Below the pieces are notes generated by a model that saw nothing but the letters and a program-made list of their open reading frames with translations, had not been told where the DNA came from and ran no database searches. Below, piece after piece: positions 1-7,957 of a DNA stretch of 64,000 bases. The stretch is from Micromonospora matsumotoense (GTDB taxonomy: Bacteria; Actinomycetota; Actinomycetes; Mycobacteriales; Micromonosporaceae): positions 62,001-126,000 of the forward strand of contig NZ_FMCU01000012.1 of NCBI RefSeq assembly GCF_900091525.1, given 5' to 3'. The position numbers and the translations under genes were made by a program. Numbering within the stretch: position 1 is the first letter of the stretch; every line of letters starts with the position of its first letter.

Positions 1-2150
1 ACATCGAGGAGTTCGTCACCACCAAGGCGCGCGAGGAGGACAAGATCCGCGCGCTGCGGGACGCCGGCTTCGACATGGACCTCGGCGGCAACGACATCGT
101 CAGCGTCCAGTACCAGAACGCCAACAACTCGGTCCGGGTCTCCGACGAGTTCATGGCGGCGGTGGAGAACGGCGGCGGCTTCGACCTGCGGGGCCGGCTC
201 GACGGGCAGACCATCGAGACCATCGATGCCCAGAAGCTGTTCCGCACCATCGCCCAGGCCGCCTGGGAGTGCGCGGACCCGGGCCTGCAGTACGACGACA
301 CGATCAACGACTGGCACACCTGCCCGGAGACCGGCCGGATCACCGCGTCGAACCCGTGCTCGGAGTACCTGCACCTGGACAACTCCTCGTGCAACCTGGC
401 GTCGTTGAACCTGATGAAGTTCCTCCGCGCCGACGGCGGCTTCGAGGTGGAGAAGTTCGTCCGGTCGGTCGAGTTCGTCATCACCGCGATGGACATCTCG
501 ATCTGCTTCGCCGACTTCCCGACCGAGAAGATCGGCGAGACCACCCGCGCCTTCCGGCAGCTCGGCATCGGCTACGCCAACCTGGGCGCGCTGCTGATGG
601 CCTCCGGCCTGCCGTACGACTCGGAGCAGGGCCGGTTGGTCGCCGCTTCGATCACCTCGCTGATGACCGGCACCGCGTACCGTCGGTCGGCCGAGCTGGC
701 CGCGATCGTCGGCGCGTACGACGGCTACGCCCGCAACGCCGAGCCGCACAAGCGGGTGATGCGCAAGCACGCCGCCGCCAACGACGCCATCAAGCCGGCC
801 GGCACGGTGGCCACCGCCATCGCCCGGGAGGCCACCCGGCAGTGGACCGAGGGCAACAAGGTCGGTGACCGGTACGGCTGGCGCAACTCGCAGGCCGCCG
901 TGCTGGCGCCCACCGGCACCATCGGTCTGATGATGGACTGCGACACCACCGGGGTCGAGCCGGACCTGGCGCTGGTGAAGTTCAAGAAGCTGGTCGGCGG
1001 CGGCTCGATGCAGATCGTCAACCAGACCGTGCCGCGCGCCCTGCGTAGCCTCGGCTACCCCGAGGAGCAGGTCGAGGCGATCGTCGAGCACATCGCCGAC
1101 CACGGTCACGTGGTGGACGCCCCCGGCCTCAAGCCGGAGCACTACCCGGTCTTCGACTGCGCGATGGGCGAGCGGTCCATCGCCCCGATGGGCCACGTCC
1201 GGATGATGGCGGCCGTCCAGCCGTTCATCTCGGGTGCCATCTCCAAGACCGTCAACATGCCGGAGCAGGCCACCGTCGCCGACGTCGAGAAGATCTACTT
1301 CGAGGGCTGGAAGCTCGGCCTGAAGGCGCTGGCGATCTACCGGGACAACTGCAAGGTCGGCCAGCCGCTCTCGGTGGCCAAGCCGAACAAGACCGCCGCC
1401 CCGGCCGTCGTCGAGGCGCCGGCCCCGGCCGCCGTGGAGAAGGTCGTCGAGTACCGCCCGGTGCGCAAGCGGCTGCCGAAGAAGCGCGCGTCGGAGACGG
1501 TCTCCTTCTCCGTCGGCGGCGCGGAGGGTTACCTCACCGCCTCGTCCTACCCGGACGACGGGCTCGGCGAGGTCTTCCTCAAGATGTCCAAGCAGGGCTC
1601 CACCCTGGCCGGGGTGATGGACGCCTTCTCGGTGGCCATCTCCATCGGCCTGCAGTACGGCGTCCCGCTGGAGACGTACGTCAGCAAGTTCACCAACATG
1701 CGCTTCGAGCCGGCCGGCATGACCGACGACCCGGACGTGCGGATGGCCGCCTCGGTGATGGACTACATCTTCCGTCGCCTGGCGCTGGACTTCCTGCCCT
1801 ACGAGCGCCGTGCCGAGCTGGGCATCTTCACCGCCAAGGAGCGGGCCGCGCAGTTGCGGGCCGAGGCCGAGGCAGAGGCCAGCGGCACGGACCTGACCGC
1901 CATGGCGTCCTCGGCCCCGGTGGAGACGATCGAGCCCAGGACCGGCCCGCTGGCCCAGCCGGCCCTGGAGTTGGCCGAGGTGGCCGCCGCCAAGCCGGCA
2001 CCCGCCGTGGGCTCCTCCACCGAGTTGCTGGAGGCCGTGATCGGCAAGGCCGCCGACGCGCCGCTCTGCTTCACCTGCGGCACGAAGATGCGCCCGGCCG
2101 GTAGCTGCTACGTCTGTGAGGGCTGCGGCTCCACCAGCGGTTGCAGCTGA
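1..2150 (+). CDS. nrdJ: Vitamin B12-dependent (class II) ribonucleotide reductase, 5'-truncated
   Basis: Adenosylcobalamin-dependent ribonucleotide reductase, which makes deoxyribonucleotides in the cytoplasm. The frame is open from base 3 and gives 715 codons before TGA, so the N-terminal part lies outside the window. Visible are the class II segment NPCSEYLHLDNSSCNLASLN, the segment APTGTIGLMMDCDTTG, an Ala/Pro-rich linker near bases 1380-1450, and a C-terminal Cys-rich tail (CFTCG, CEGCGS) typical of long actinobacterial NrdJ, where redox-active or metal-binding cysteines are expected. A strong hairpin follows 15 nt after the stop. In related genomes nrdJ follows nrdR (and lexA), which would lie upstream of base 1; any cobalamin riboswitch would also be there. 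Family assignment is secure. Confidence 0.96.
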   Translation, partial: IEEFVTTKAREEDKIRALRDAGFDMDLGGNDIVSVQYQNANNSVRVSDEFMAAVENGGGFDLRGRLDGQTIETIDAQKLFRTIAQAAWECADPGLQYDDTINDWHTCPETGRITASNPCSEYLHLDNSSCNLASLNLMKFLRADGGFEVEKFVRSVEFVITAMDISICFADFPTEKIGETTRAFRQLGIGYANLGALLMASGLPYDSEQGRLVAASITSLMTGTAYRRSAELAAIVGAYDGYARNAEPHKRVMRKHAAANDAIKPAGTVATAIAREATRQWTEGNKVGDRYGWRNSQAAVLAPTGTIGLMMDCDTTGVEPDLALVKFKKLVGGGSMQIVNQTVPRALRSLGYPEEQVEAIVEHIADHGHVVDAPGLKPEHYPVFDCAMGERSIAPMGHVRMMAAVQPFISGAISKTVNMPEQATVADVEKIYFEGWKLGLKALAIYRDNCKVGQPLSVAKPNKTAAPAVVEAPAPAAVEKVVEYRPVRKRLPKKRASETVSFSVGGAEGYLTASSYPDDGLGEVFLKMSKQGSTLAGVMDAFSVAISIGLQYGVPLETYVSKFTNMRFEPAGMTDDPDVRMAASVMDYIFRRLALDFLPYERRAELGIFTAKERAAQLRAEAEAEASGTDLTAMASSAPVETIEPRTGPLAQPALELAEVAAAKPAPAVGSSTELLEAVIGKAADAPLCFTCGTKMRPAGSCYVCEGCGSTSGCS

Positions 2151-2165
2151 CCTACGGGGACTCCA

Positions 2166-2202
2166 CGGGAGGGCCGGCACCGATCGGGTGCCGGCCCTCC
2201 CG
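2166..2202 (+). terminator. Intrinsic terminator of nrdJ
   Basis: Perfect 16-bp stem (2166-2181 with 2187-2202) and a 5-nt loop, followed by CTTCTATCT. It begins 15 nt after the nrdJ stop. Confidence 0.85.
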
Positions 2203-2479
2203 CTTCTATCTCCATGATCGACTCCAGTGGGGCGAGGTAGCGGTATCGGTCTCACCCGGACACCACTACATCGCCCTCGGCGAGTGGATCAAGCCGATGC
2301 CGTGCGCGGCGCGGCCGACCCGCGGGAGAGGTCGCCGGGCGGACGCGACCATGCGGGACAGGTCGCCGGGCCGACAGGCGAGCCTCCCGGACAGGCGGCC
2401 GGGTGGGACAGGCGGCCGGGCCTCCGGACGGGGGTGGCGCGGGGCCGCGCGGGACGGGTGCGGCGGGGATGATCGGGGC
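2203..2479. repeat. Intergenic stretch with degenerate GGGACAGG...GCCGGG repeats
   Basis: This 277-nt gap has no convincing gene. From about 2327 to 2445 it holds four to five degenerate copies of a GGACAGGYSGCCGGG-like unit (for example near 2355, 2389 and 2408). The open frame reading through it into the DUF2332 gene has the composition of shadow sequence. Confidence 0.45.
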
Positions 2480-3466
2480 ATGACCACCGCCGACCGGTAT
2501 GCCGAGTTCGCCACCCGCGAGGCGCACGGCGTCTCGCTGGCCTACGAGCGGCTGGCCCACGCGGTCGCCCGGGACGGCGAACTGCTGGCGCTGCTGGACA
2601 CCCTGCCGTCGGCCAGGCGGCAGCCGCAACTGCTTCTCGGTGTCGTCCGCTGGCTCGGTGGCCCGGTCGACGACCCGGCCGCCTTCCGCGCCCACACCGT
2701 GACGCACTGGGCCGGCGTGCGGGCTGCGATGCTCACCCGTTCGGTGCAGACCAACGAGGCGGGGCGCTGCGCGGCGCTGCTGCCGGTGCTGGCCGCGCTG
2801 CCGCAGCCGTTGGCGTTGCTGGAGGTCGGCGCGTCCGCCGGCCTCTGCCTCTATCCCGACCGGTACGCCTACCGCTACGGCGACCACCTGCCCGGCTCCG
2901 GGGACCCGGCCCTCGACCACCTGCTCGGCCTGGGGGAGCCGGTCCTCGACTGCACGCTGACCGGAACCGAGCCGCCGGCCGCCCGGCCGGAGGTGGTGTG
3001 GCGGGCCGGCCTGGACCTGAACCCGCTCGACGTCACCGACCCGGCCGACGTGGGCTGGCTCGACGCGCTGATCTGGCCGGAGCACACCCACCGCCGGGCC
3101 AGGCTCCGGGCGGCAGCGTCGGTGGCCGCCGCCGACCCGCCGGAGCTGGTCCGCGGTGACCTGGTGGACGACCTGCCGGCGTTGGCCGCGCGGGCACCGG
3201 CGGGCGCGACACTGGTGGTCCTGCACACCTCCGTGCTCTATCAGGTGCCGTCGCCGCGCCGGGCGGCCTTCGTCGCGCTGGTCCGCACCCTTCCCGGGCA
3301 CTGGGTGGCCAACGAGGCGGTCGAGGTGCTGGGCCACCCCCGGCTGCCGGCCCCACCCGACGGGGCGCTGTACAACGTGCTCAGCCTCGACGGGGCGCCG
3401 CTGGCCTGGACCCGCTCGCACGGCCAGGAGGTGCACTGGTTCGGCCGACCCAGGGTGGCGGTGTGA
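2480..3466 (+). CDS. DUF2332 domain-containing protein
   Basis: A 328-residue cytoplasmic protein of the DUF2332 family. Family features visible are the N-terminal block ending in LLGVVRWLGGP, the central QTNEAGRCAALLPVLAAL and LEVGASAGLCLYPDRY, the segment GLDLNPLDVTDPADVGWL, and the C-terminal VVLHTSVLYQVP. The GASAGL stretch after a hydrophobic strand resembles a Rossmann-type nucleotide or SAM loop, but no activity is established to my knowledge. I chose ATG 2480 because it has GGGGATGATCGGGG upstream and conserved sequence begins right after it; the frame continues to 2141 without coding character. It stands alone between a terminator and the hydrolase gene. Confidence 0.85.
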   Translation: MTTADRYAEFATREAHGVSLAYERLAHAVARDGELLALLDTLPSARRQPQLLLGVVRWLGGPVDDPAAFRAHTVTHWAGVRAAMLTRSVQTNEAGRCAALLPVLAALPQPLALLEVGASAGLCLYPDRYAYRYGDHLPGSGDPALDHLLGLGEPVLDCTLTGTEPPAARPEVVWRAGLDLNPLDVTDPADVGWLDALIWPEHTHRRARLRAAASVAAADPPELVRGDLVDDLPALAARAPAGATLVVLHTSVLYQVPSPRRAAFVALVRTLPGHWVANEAVEVLGHPRLPAPPDGALYNVLSLDGAPLAWTRSHGQEVHWFGRPRVAV

Positions 3467-3570
3467 CCGGGCGAGCCGGGCGGCCGGTGCTTCGTGGAGC
3501 CGGCGGGGAGACGACCCGGGCCGTGACGTTCCGTGCGGGTGGCGGGACAGCGGATGAGATCGATCATCAC

Positions 3571-3576
3571 TAGGCT
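3571..3576 (+). promoter_or_regulatory. Candidate -10 (TAGGCT) for the hydrolase gene
   Basis: TAGGCT lies 28 nt before ATG 3605. A transcript starting about 7 nt downstream would have a leader of about 22 nt containing the GGTGAGG SD. No good -35 is seen. Confidence 0.4.
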
Positions 3577-3604
3577 GGGGTGCCGACGACTCCGGTGAGG
3601 TGTC

Positions 3605-5110
3605 ATGGCGAAGCCGTCGTTCCCCCGACCTGCCTTTCTCGCCCGTGCTGCCCGGTCGGCCCACCCGCTCCGGTGGGTCGTCGCCGGCGTCGTTCCGCTG
3701 GGCTGGGGTCTGGTCGTCGGCTGGTGGACACCGCGTGGTCCCGGCACCAACACCGAGGCGGTGACGTCGCTGCTGGTCAGCCTCGCGGTCGGCGAGCTCG
3801 CCGGCTGGTCGAGCCGGTCCCGTTGGGCGATGTTCGCGGCTCCGGTGTTCTTCGCGCTCGCCGTCGAGCTGGTCCGCTGGCCGCTGCGGGGGCCGACCGT
3901 GGACGCCCCGCACCTGAGCGGCTTCGGCCTCGGCGCGCTGCTGTTGGGGCGGGGCGTGCACGGGCTGCTGTCCCTGCTGCCGCTGCTGGTCGGCGCGGCG
4001 TACGGCGCGGGCCTGGCGCGGCGGGCCGCCCCGACGGCGGGCCGCCGTCCGGTGTGGACCTGGCTGGGACGGGTCGGGGTGGGGTCGCTCGCCGCGCTGG
4101 TGGCGCTCGTGACGGTCGGGGTGGCGCTGCCGGCCGCAACGGCCGCCCTGCCTGGTGGGATCGCCGAGCTGACCACCGTGCGCGGCGGCGGTGACCGGGA
4201 GTTGGGGGTGCTGCTGCGGGGAACCGACCGGCACGCCCCGGTGCTGCTCTTCCTGCCCGGTGGGCCGGGTGGTTCCGAGGTGGGGGCGGTCCGCCGGCAC
4301 CTCGCCGGCCTGGAACGGCAGTTCGTGGTGGCGAGCATGGACCGCCGGGGCGCGGCACGCTCCTGGGCGGCGTTTCCGCCCTCGTCGTCGTTGACTCTCG
4401 ACAACGAGGTAGCCGATCTGCTCGCCGTCGCCGACCGGCTGCGCCAGCGGTTCGGCCGACCGGACGTCTACCTGGTGGCGCACTCCGGCGGGTCGCTGGT
4501 CGCCACCGTCGCCGTGCAGCGCCGCCCGGAGCTGTTCCGGGCGTACGTCGGGGTCGGGCAGGCGGTCCACCTGCTGGACGCCGACCGCAGCCAGTACGCC
4601 GACACCATCGTTTGGGCCCGCCGCACCGGACGGGCCGAACTGGTGCGGCAGCTCACCGAGCTGGGGCCGCCGCCGTATCCGGACATGTACCACTACGAGC
4701 CGTTGCTGGCCAACGAGGCCGCCGCCTTCGACTTCGACCGCACCGGCAGCCACGAGGGGCGGGGCGGCGCGGGGGAGAACCTCGGCGTGGCCGAGTACAC
4801 CGTGCTGGAGAAGGCACACGTGCTCGGCGGTGCCCTGGACGGCTGGGACGTGCTCTACCCGAAGGTCCAGCAGGTCGACCTGCGTACCCGGGTGCGGCAG
4901 CTCGCCGTGCCGGTCTACCTGGTCGACGGTGCGCACGAGGTGCCGGGCCGGCTGGCCCTGACCGACCAGTGGTACGCCCAGCTCCAGGCCCCGCACAAGG
5001 AGCACGTGGTGTTGGGCGACGCCGGCCACCGCTCGCTCTACCAACGGCCCGGCCCCTTCGTCGACCTGCTGACCCGGGTCCGTGCCGAGACCGCCGGCGC
5101 GGGCGGCTGA
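3605..5110 (+). CDS. Membrane-anchored alpha/beta-hydrolase
   Basis: A 501-residue protein with an N-terminal membrane part and a C-terminal alpha/beta-hydrolase domain. About residues 20-195 contain four or five hydrophobic segments, separated by Arg/Pro-rich loops. The hydrolase domain starts around residue 200: oxyanion segment LFLPGGPGGSEVG, nucleophile elbow AHSGGS with Ser at about 294, a likely acid in VDGAHE, and the catalytic His in GDAGHRS at about 475. The nearest families are proline iminopeptidase-like hydrolases. The substrate cannot be told from sequence. The ATG is preceded by GGTGAGGTGTC. It is transcribed in the same direction as the DUF5522 gene, which has its own promoter-like hexamer. 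Confidence 0.85.
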   Translation: MAKPSFPRPAFLARAARSAHPLRWVVAGVVPLGWGLVVGWWTPRGPGTNTEAVTSLLVSLAVGELAGWSSRSRWAMFAAPVFFALAVELVRWPLRGPTVDAPHLSGFGLGALLLGRGVHGLLSLLPLLVGAAYGAGLARRAAPTAGRRPVWTWLGRVGVGSLAALVALVTVGVALPAATAALPGGIAELTTVRGGGDRELGVLLRGTDRHAPVLLFLPGGPGGSEVGAVRRHLAGLERQFVVASMDRRGAARSWAAFPPSSSLTLDNEVADLLAVADRLRQRFGRPDVYLVAHSGGSLVATVAVQRRPELFRAYVGVGQAVHLLDADRSQYADTIVWARRTGRAELVRQLTELGPPPYPDMYHYEPLLANEAAAFDFDRTGSHEGRGGAGENLGVAEYTVLEKAHVLGGALDGWDVLYPKVQQVDLRTRVRQLAVPVYLVDGAHEVPGRLALTDQWYAQLQAPHKEHVVLGDAGHRSLYQRPGPFVDLLTRVRAETAGAGG

Positions 5111-5124
5111 GCTCGTCGGGTCCG

Positions 5125-5130
5125 TAGACT
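5125..5130 (+). promoter_or_regulatory. Leaderless-type -10 (TAGACT) for the DUF5522 gene
   Basis: TAGACT ends 7 nt before ATG 5138, and there is no SD. This spacing puts the transcription start at or next to the start codon. Confidence 0.55.
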
Positions 5131-5137
5131 CGCCGCG

Positions 5138-5383
5138 ATGAGTGGCGAACGACGTCGTCCGTTGGCGGACCGGCCGTTGACCGAGCCGCACCCGTCCCGG
5201 CTGCCGCCAGAGCACCCTGACCGGGCACGGGTGCTGGCCGCGCACGCCACAGCCCTCGCCGCCGGTGAGGCCGGCTATCCCGACCCGGCCACCGGGCTGT
5301 TCGTCCTCAGCGCCGGTTTCCTGGCCCGGCGCGGCACCTGCTGTGGACGCGGCTGCCGACACTGCCCGTACGTCGACGACTGA
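5138..5383 (+). CDS. DUF5522 domain protein (small Cys-rich)
   Basis: An 81-residue protein. The family core is GLFVLSAGFLARRGTCCGRG followed at once by CRHCPY near the C-terminus. The cluster CC-x3-C-x2-C suggests a metal site. Members are short and widespread; the function is unknown. The start is fixed by the TAGACT hexamer 7 nt upstream and by the absence of an SD. The N-terminal half is Arg/Pro-rich and probably disordered. Confidence 0.85.
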   Translation: MSGERRRPLADRPLTEPHPSRLPPEHPDRARVLAAHATALAAGEAGYPDPATGLFVLSAGFLARRGTCCGRGCRHCPYVDD

Positions 5384-5623
5384 TCCAGCTGTCCCCGCTT
5401 CGGCCGGCCGCCCGGCTCGGGTGCGGACCGTCGGGGGACCGATGACGGCGCAACCGGGGCGAGGACCGGCCGGTGCGCCGGCGAGCCGACCCCCGGGTCT
5501 TCCGTCCGGGGAGGCCAACCCGTACGGTTCGACGACATCCGGCGGACCGTCGACCGGGCCACCCGGACGGCCTGCCGACCGGTCACCCGGCGGTTCTCCG
5601 TCGACGATCACGGAGGTGTGCCC

Positions 5624-6175
5624 GTGCACGGGCGGATCTGGCTGGCCGGCATGGGCGTGCTGTTGACCACGGGCTGCGGCGCGTCGCAGGGCGACCCGGT
5701 ACGGCTGCCGGCGGGGGAGCCGGTCACCGTCGAGGTGGGTGCCGCCTCGTCCGGCGGGGCGTGCCGGCTGCTCGACTTCGCGGTGATCGAGGAACACACC
5801 GAGATCCGCTTCGACGTGGCGGCGGCCAGTGAGCGGGGGGACACCCGTACCTGCGTGGTGCGGGCCACGGACACCACCTGGCCGGAGCTGACCCTGACGG
5901 TCACCGACACCTCGATCGACGTGCCCACCTTCACTGCCGACGTGCTGCCCGACGGGGCGACGAAGGTGTCGAAGCTGGGCCAGGCCGCCTACCGGCGGAC
6001 CGGCGCGAAGACCGCGAAGCACGGGCCGACGGCCGAGGTGGGCTGGCTGGCCGCCGAGGACCGGCTGGCCATGCTCCGCTGGACCTGCCCGCCGGCCGAC
6101 GACCGGGCGACCGCCGGTGCGGTGGCCGCCCGCCTGGTCGACCTGGCCAGGAAGCTCGACACCCGGTCCCTGTGA
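5624..6175 (+). CDS. Putative secreted lipoprotein, function unknown
   Basis: A 183-residue protein beginning with a short signal peptide and a lipobox-like LTTGC (Cys about residue 18), then GASQGDP. This suggests export and lipid attachment to the outer face of the membrane. The rest is a compact beta-rich domain with two further cysteines (GGACRLL, DTRTCVV) and a third near the end (LRWTCPP). A DUF3558-like lipoprotein fold is possible but not shown. I chose GTG 5624 because CGGAGGT at 5611-5617 is 6-7 nt upstream; an in-frame GTG at 5618 is too close to that SD. It converges with ideR. Confidence 0.7.
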   Translation: MHGRIWLAGMGVLLTTGCGASQGDPVRLPAGEPVTVEVGAASSGGACRLLDFAVIEEHTEIRFDVAAASERGDTRTCVVRATDTTWPELTLTVTDTSIDVPTFTADVLPDGATKVSKLGQAAYRRTGAKTAKHGPTAEVGWLAAEDRLAMLRWTCPPADDRATAGAVAARLVDLARKLDTRSL

Positions 6176-6180
6176 CCCCC

Positions 6181-6215
6181 GTCCGGGCTGACGGCGACCC
6201 GAGCCGAGCCCGGAC
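6181..6215. terminator. Weak hairpin between the lipoprotein gene and ideR
   Basis: GTCCGGGC (6181-6188) pairs with GCCCGGAC (6208-6215) across a 19-nt loop, between two convergent genes. A further CCGGCGTACGCCGG palindrome lies at 6241-6254. Confidence 0.35.
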
Positions 6216-6267
6216 CAGCGGCGACGGGGCCCACCCCGGCCCGGCGTACGCCGGCAGCGGCCCGTGG

Positions 6268-6954
6268 TCAGTGTGTGGCGACGAAGACCCGGGAGGCGAC
6301 CTCGCGGGGCAGCCGGACCCGTTCGCCCGAGCGGTCGATGAACACCCCGTCGCGTTCCTGGGCCACGGTGACGGTGGCGCCCGGGTCCACCCCGGCGGCG
6401 TGCAGTTGCCGCAGCACGTCGGCGTCGGTCTGCACGCTCTCGCAGATCCGCCGGACCACCACCGGGCCGGTCAGCCCGGGGAAGGCGAGGTTCCGCTCAC
6501 CCTCGACGGTGTCGGTGGCCTCGGCCTCCGCTGAGCCCAGCTCCTCCAGGCCCGGGATCGGGTTGCCGTACGGCGAGCGGGTGGGGCGGTTGAGCAGGTC
6601 GTAGACCCGCTTCTCCACCGCGTCGCTCATCACGTGCTCCCACCGGCAGGCCTCCTCGTGGGCCTCCTCGTAGGGCATCCCGATCACGTTCACCAGCAGC
6701 AGCTCGGCGAGCCGGTGCTTGCGCATCACGGACACCGCGCTGCCCCGACCCAGATCGGTGAGCGCCAGGTGCCGGTCGCCCTCGACGGTGAGCAGCCCGT
6801 CGCGTTCCATCCGGGCCACGGTCTGGCTGACGGTCGGCCCGCTCTGCCGCAACCGCTCGGCGATCCGGGCACGCAGGGGCGGCACCCCCTCCTCTTCGAG
6901 TTCGAGGATGGTGCGCAGGTACATCTCGGTCGTGTCGACCAGGTCATGCTTCAC
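6268..6954 (-). CDS. ideR: Iron-dependent transcriptional repressor, DtxR/IdeR family
   Basis: A 228-residue metal-sensing repressor controlling iron uptake and storage genes. The N-terminal winged helix contains LVDTTEMYLRTILELEEEGV and ARIAERLRQSGPTVSQTVAR. The dimer/metal domain has VMRKHRLAELLLVNVIGM and EEACRWEHVMS, giving the Met, His, Cys and Glu ligands expected of the two metal sites. An SH3-like domain closes the protein. The length matches mycobacterial IdeR (about 230). I set the start at GTG 6954, which has GGGAGG 8 nt upstream and matches the family N-terminus; the frame runs on to 7098 but that part overlaps the promoter. It is divergent from the sulfurtransferase gene. IdeR is preferred over MntR because of sequence resemblance and synteny with sigB. 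Confidence 0.93.
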   Translation of the reverse strand: MKHDLVDTTEMYLRTILELEEEGVPPLRARIAERLRQSGPTVSQTVARMERDGLLTVEGDRHLALTDLGRGSAVSVMRKHRLAELLLVNVIGMPYEEAHEEACRWEHVMSDAVEKRVYDLLNRPTRSPYGNPIPGLEELGSAEAEATDTVEGERNLAFPGLTGPVVVRRICESVQTDADVLRQLHAAGVDPGATVTVAQERDGVFIDRSGERVRLPREVASRVFVATH

Positions 6955-6976
6955 GTCAGCGGCCTCCCGGTGGTCG

Positions 6977-6982
6977 ATGCTA
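6977..6982 (-). promoter_or_regulatory. Candidate -10 (TAGCAT) for ideR
   Basis: On the minus strand TAGCAT lies 22 nt before GTG 6954. This gives a short leader with a GGGAGG SD and argues against the longer in-frame start at 7098. Confidence 0.45.
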
Positions 6983-7051
6983 CCCCGGCGTACGAAGATC
7001 GACCTGCGCCGAATCGCGAGGTCGGTGCCCCGATGGTGTTGACTGGACGTC

Positions 7052-7909
7052 ATGTCCGGTACCGATGACCTCCTGATCGAGCCGGACCGGCTCGCCACCG
7101 AGTTGGCCCGGCCCGACCCGCCGGCCCTGCTGGACGTGCGTTGGCGGCTGGCCGGCCCGCCGGGCCGCGAGGACTACACCGCAGGTCACCTGCCCGGGGC
7201 GGTCTTCGTCGATCTGGACACCGCGCTGTGCGGTCCGCCCGGTGCGGCGGGGCGGCATCCGCTGCCCGAACCGGCCGCGCTCCAGGCCGCGCTGCGGGCC
7301 GCCGGCGTCCGCGCCGGTCACCCCGTGGTGGTGTACGACGGCGGCGACGGGCTGGCGGCAGCCCGCGCCTGGTGGACGTTGCGTTGGGCCGGCCACCGGT
7401 CGGTGCGGGTGCTGGCCGGCGGTTGGTCCGGCTGGCTCGCCGCCGGGCTGCCCCACACCGTCGAGGTGCCCACCCCGAAGCCCGGCGACGTCACCGTCCG
7501 GCCGGGTGGGCTGCCGGTGCTCGATGCCGACGGCGCGGCCCGGCTCGGGGCGGCCGACGACGGCGTGCTGCTGGACGTCCGGGCCGCCCCCCGCTACCGG
7601 GGCGAGACCGAGCCGATCGACCCGGTCGCCGGGCACGTGCCGGGCGCGGTCAACCTGCCCGCCCCCGAGTACGTCGCCGAGGGCCGCTTCCCGACCGCCG
7701 AGGCGTTGCGGGACCGGTTCGCCGCCGTCGGGGTGGACGCCGACCGGCCGGTGGGGGCGTACTGCGGGTCGGGGGTGACCGCCGCGCAGGCCGTGCTGGC
7801 ACTGCACCTGGCCGGTCGGCCGGACGCCGCGCTCTATGTCGGATCGTGGAGCGGCTGGATCGCCGATCCGGCCCGGCCGGTGGCCACCGGCCCGACACCA
7901 GCGGGTTGA
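7052..7909 (+). CDS. sseA: Thiosulfate / 3-mercaptopyruvate sulfurtransferase (two rhodanese domains)
   Basis: A 285-residue enzyme that transfers sulfane sulfur from thiosulfate or 3-mercaptopyruvate to an acceptor. Two rhodanese domains are visible. The first, non-catalytic one is about residues 10-140 (LLDVRW, AGHLPGAVFVDLD, GGWSGWL); the second is about 160-280 (LLDVRAAPRY, AGHVPGAVNLP). The active-site loop is YCGSGVTA with Cys at about 238. The loop CGSGVT resembles the mercaptopyruvate type more than the classical thiosulfate type. There is no SD; TTGACT ends 7 nt before the ATG, a weak leaderless-type signal. It is divergent from ideR by about 100 nt. Confidence 0.9.
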   Translation: MSGTDDLLIEPDRLATELARPDPPALLDVRWRLAGPPGREDYTAGHLPGAVFVDLDTALCGPPGAAGRHPLPEPAALQAALRAAGVRAGHPVVVYDGGDGLAAARAWWTLRWAGHRSVRVLAGGWSGWLAAGLPHTVEVPTPKPGDVTVRPGGLPVLDADGAARLGAADDGVLLDVRAAPRYRGETEPIDPVAGHVPGAVNLPAPEYVAEGRFPTAEALRDRFAAVGVDADRPVGAYCGSGVTAAQAVLALHLAGRPDAALYVGSWSGWIADPARPVATGPTPAG

Positions 7910-7957
7910 CCAGCGCGTGTGGTGGGCGGCCGGTGACCGGCGTGCGACGATGACCCC

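Noticed and set aside
5442..5666. ATG-initiated Pro/Gly/Ser-rich frame upstream of the small lipoprotein gene
   Set aside because: No SD, no recognisable sequence, and it overlaps the lipoprotein start out of frame.
2252..6022. Very long open frame on the minus strand (1256 codons)
   Set aside because: It lies antisense to the DUF2332, hydrolase, DUF5522 and lipoprotein genes, is Pro/Arg/Gly-rich without motifs, and is the typical mirror frame of high-GC coding DNA. The same applies to the long minus frames at 6980-9319 and 8785-11658.
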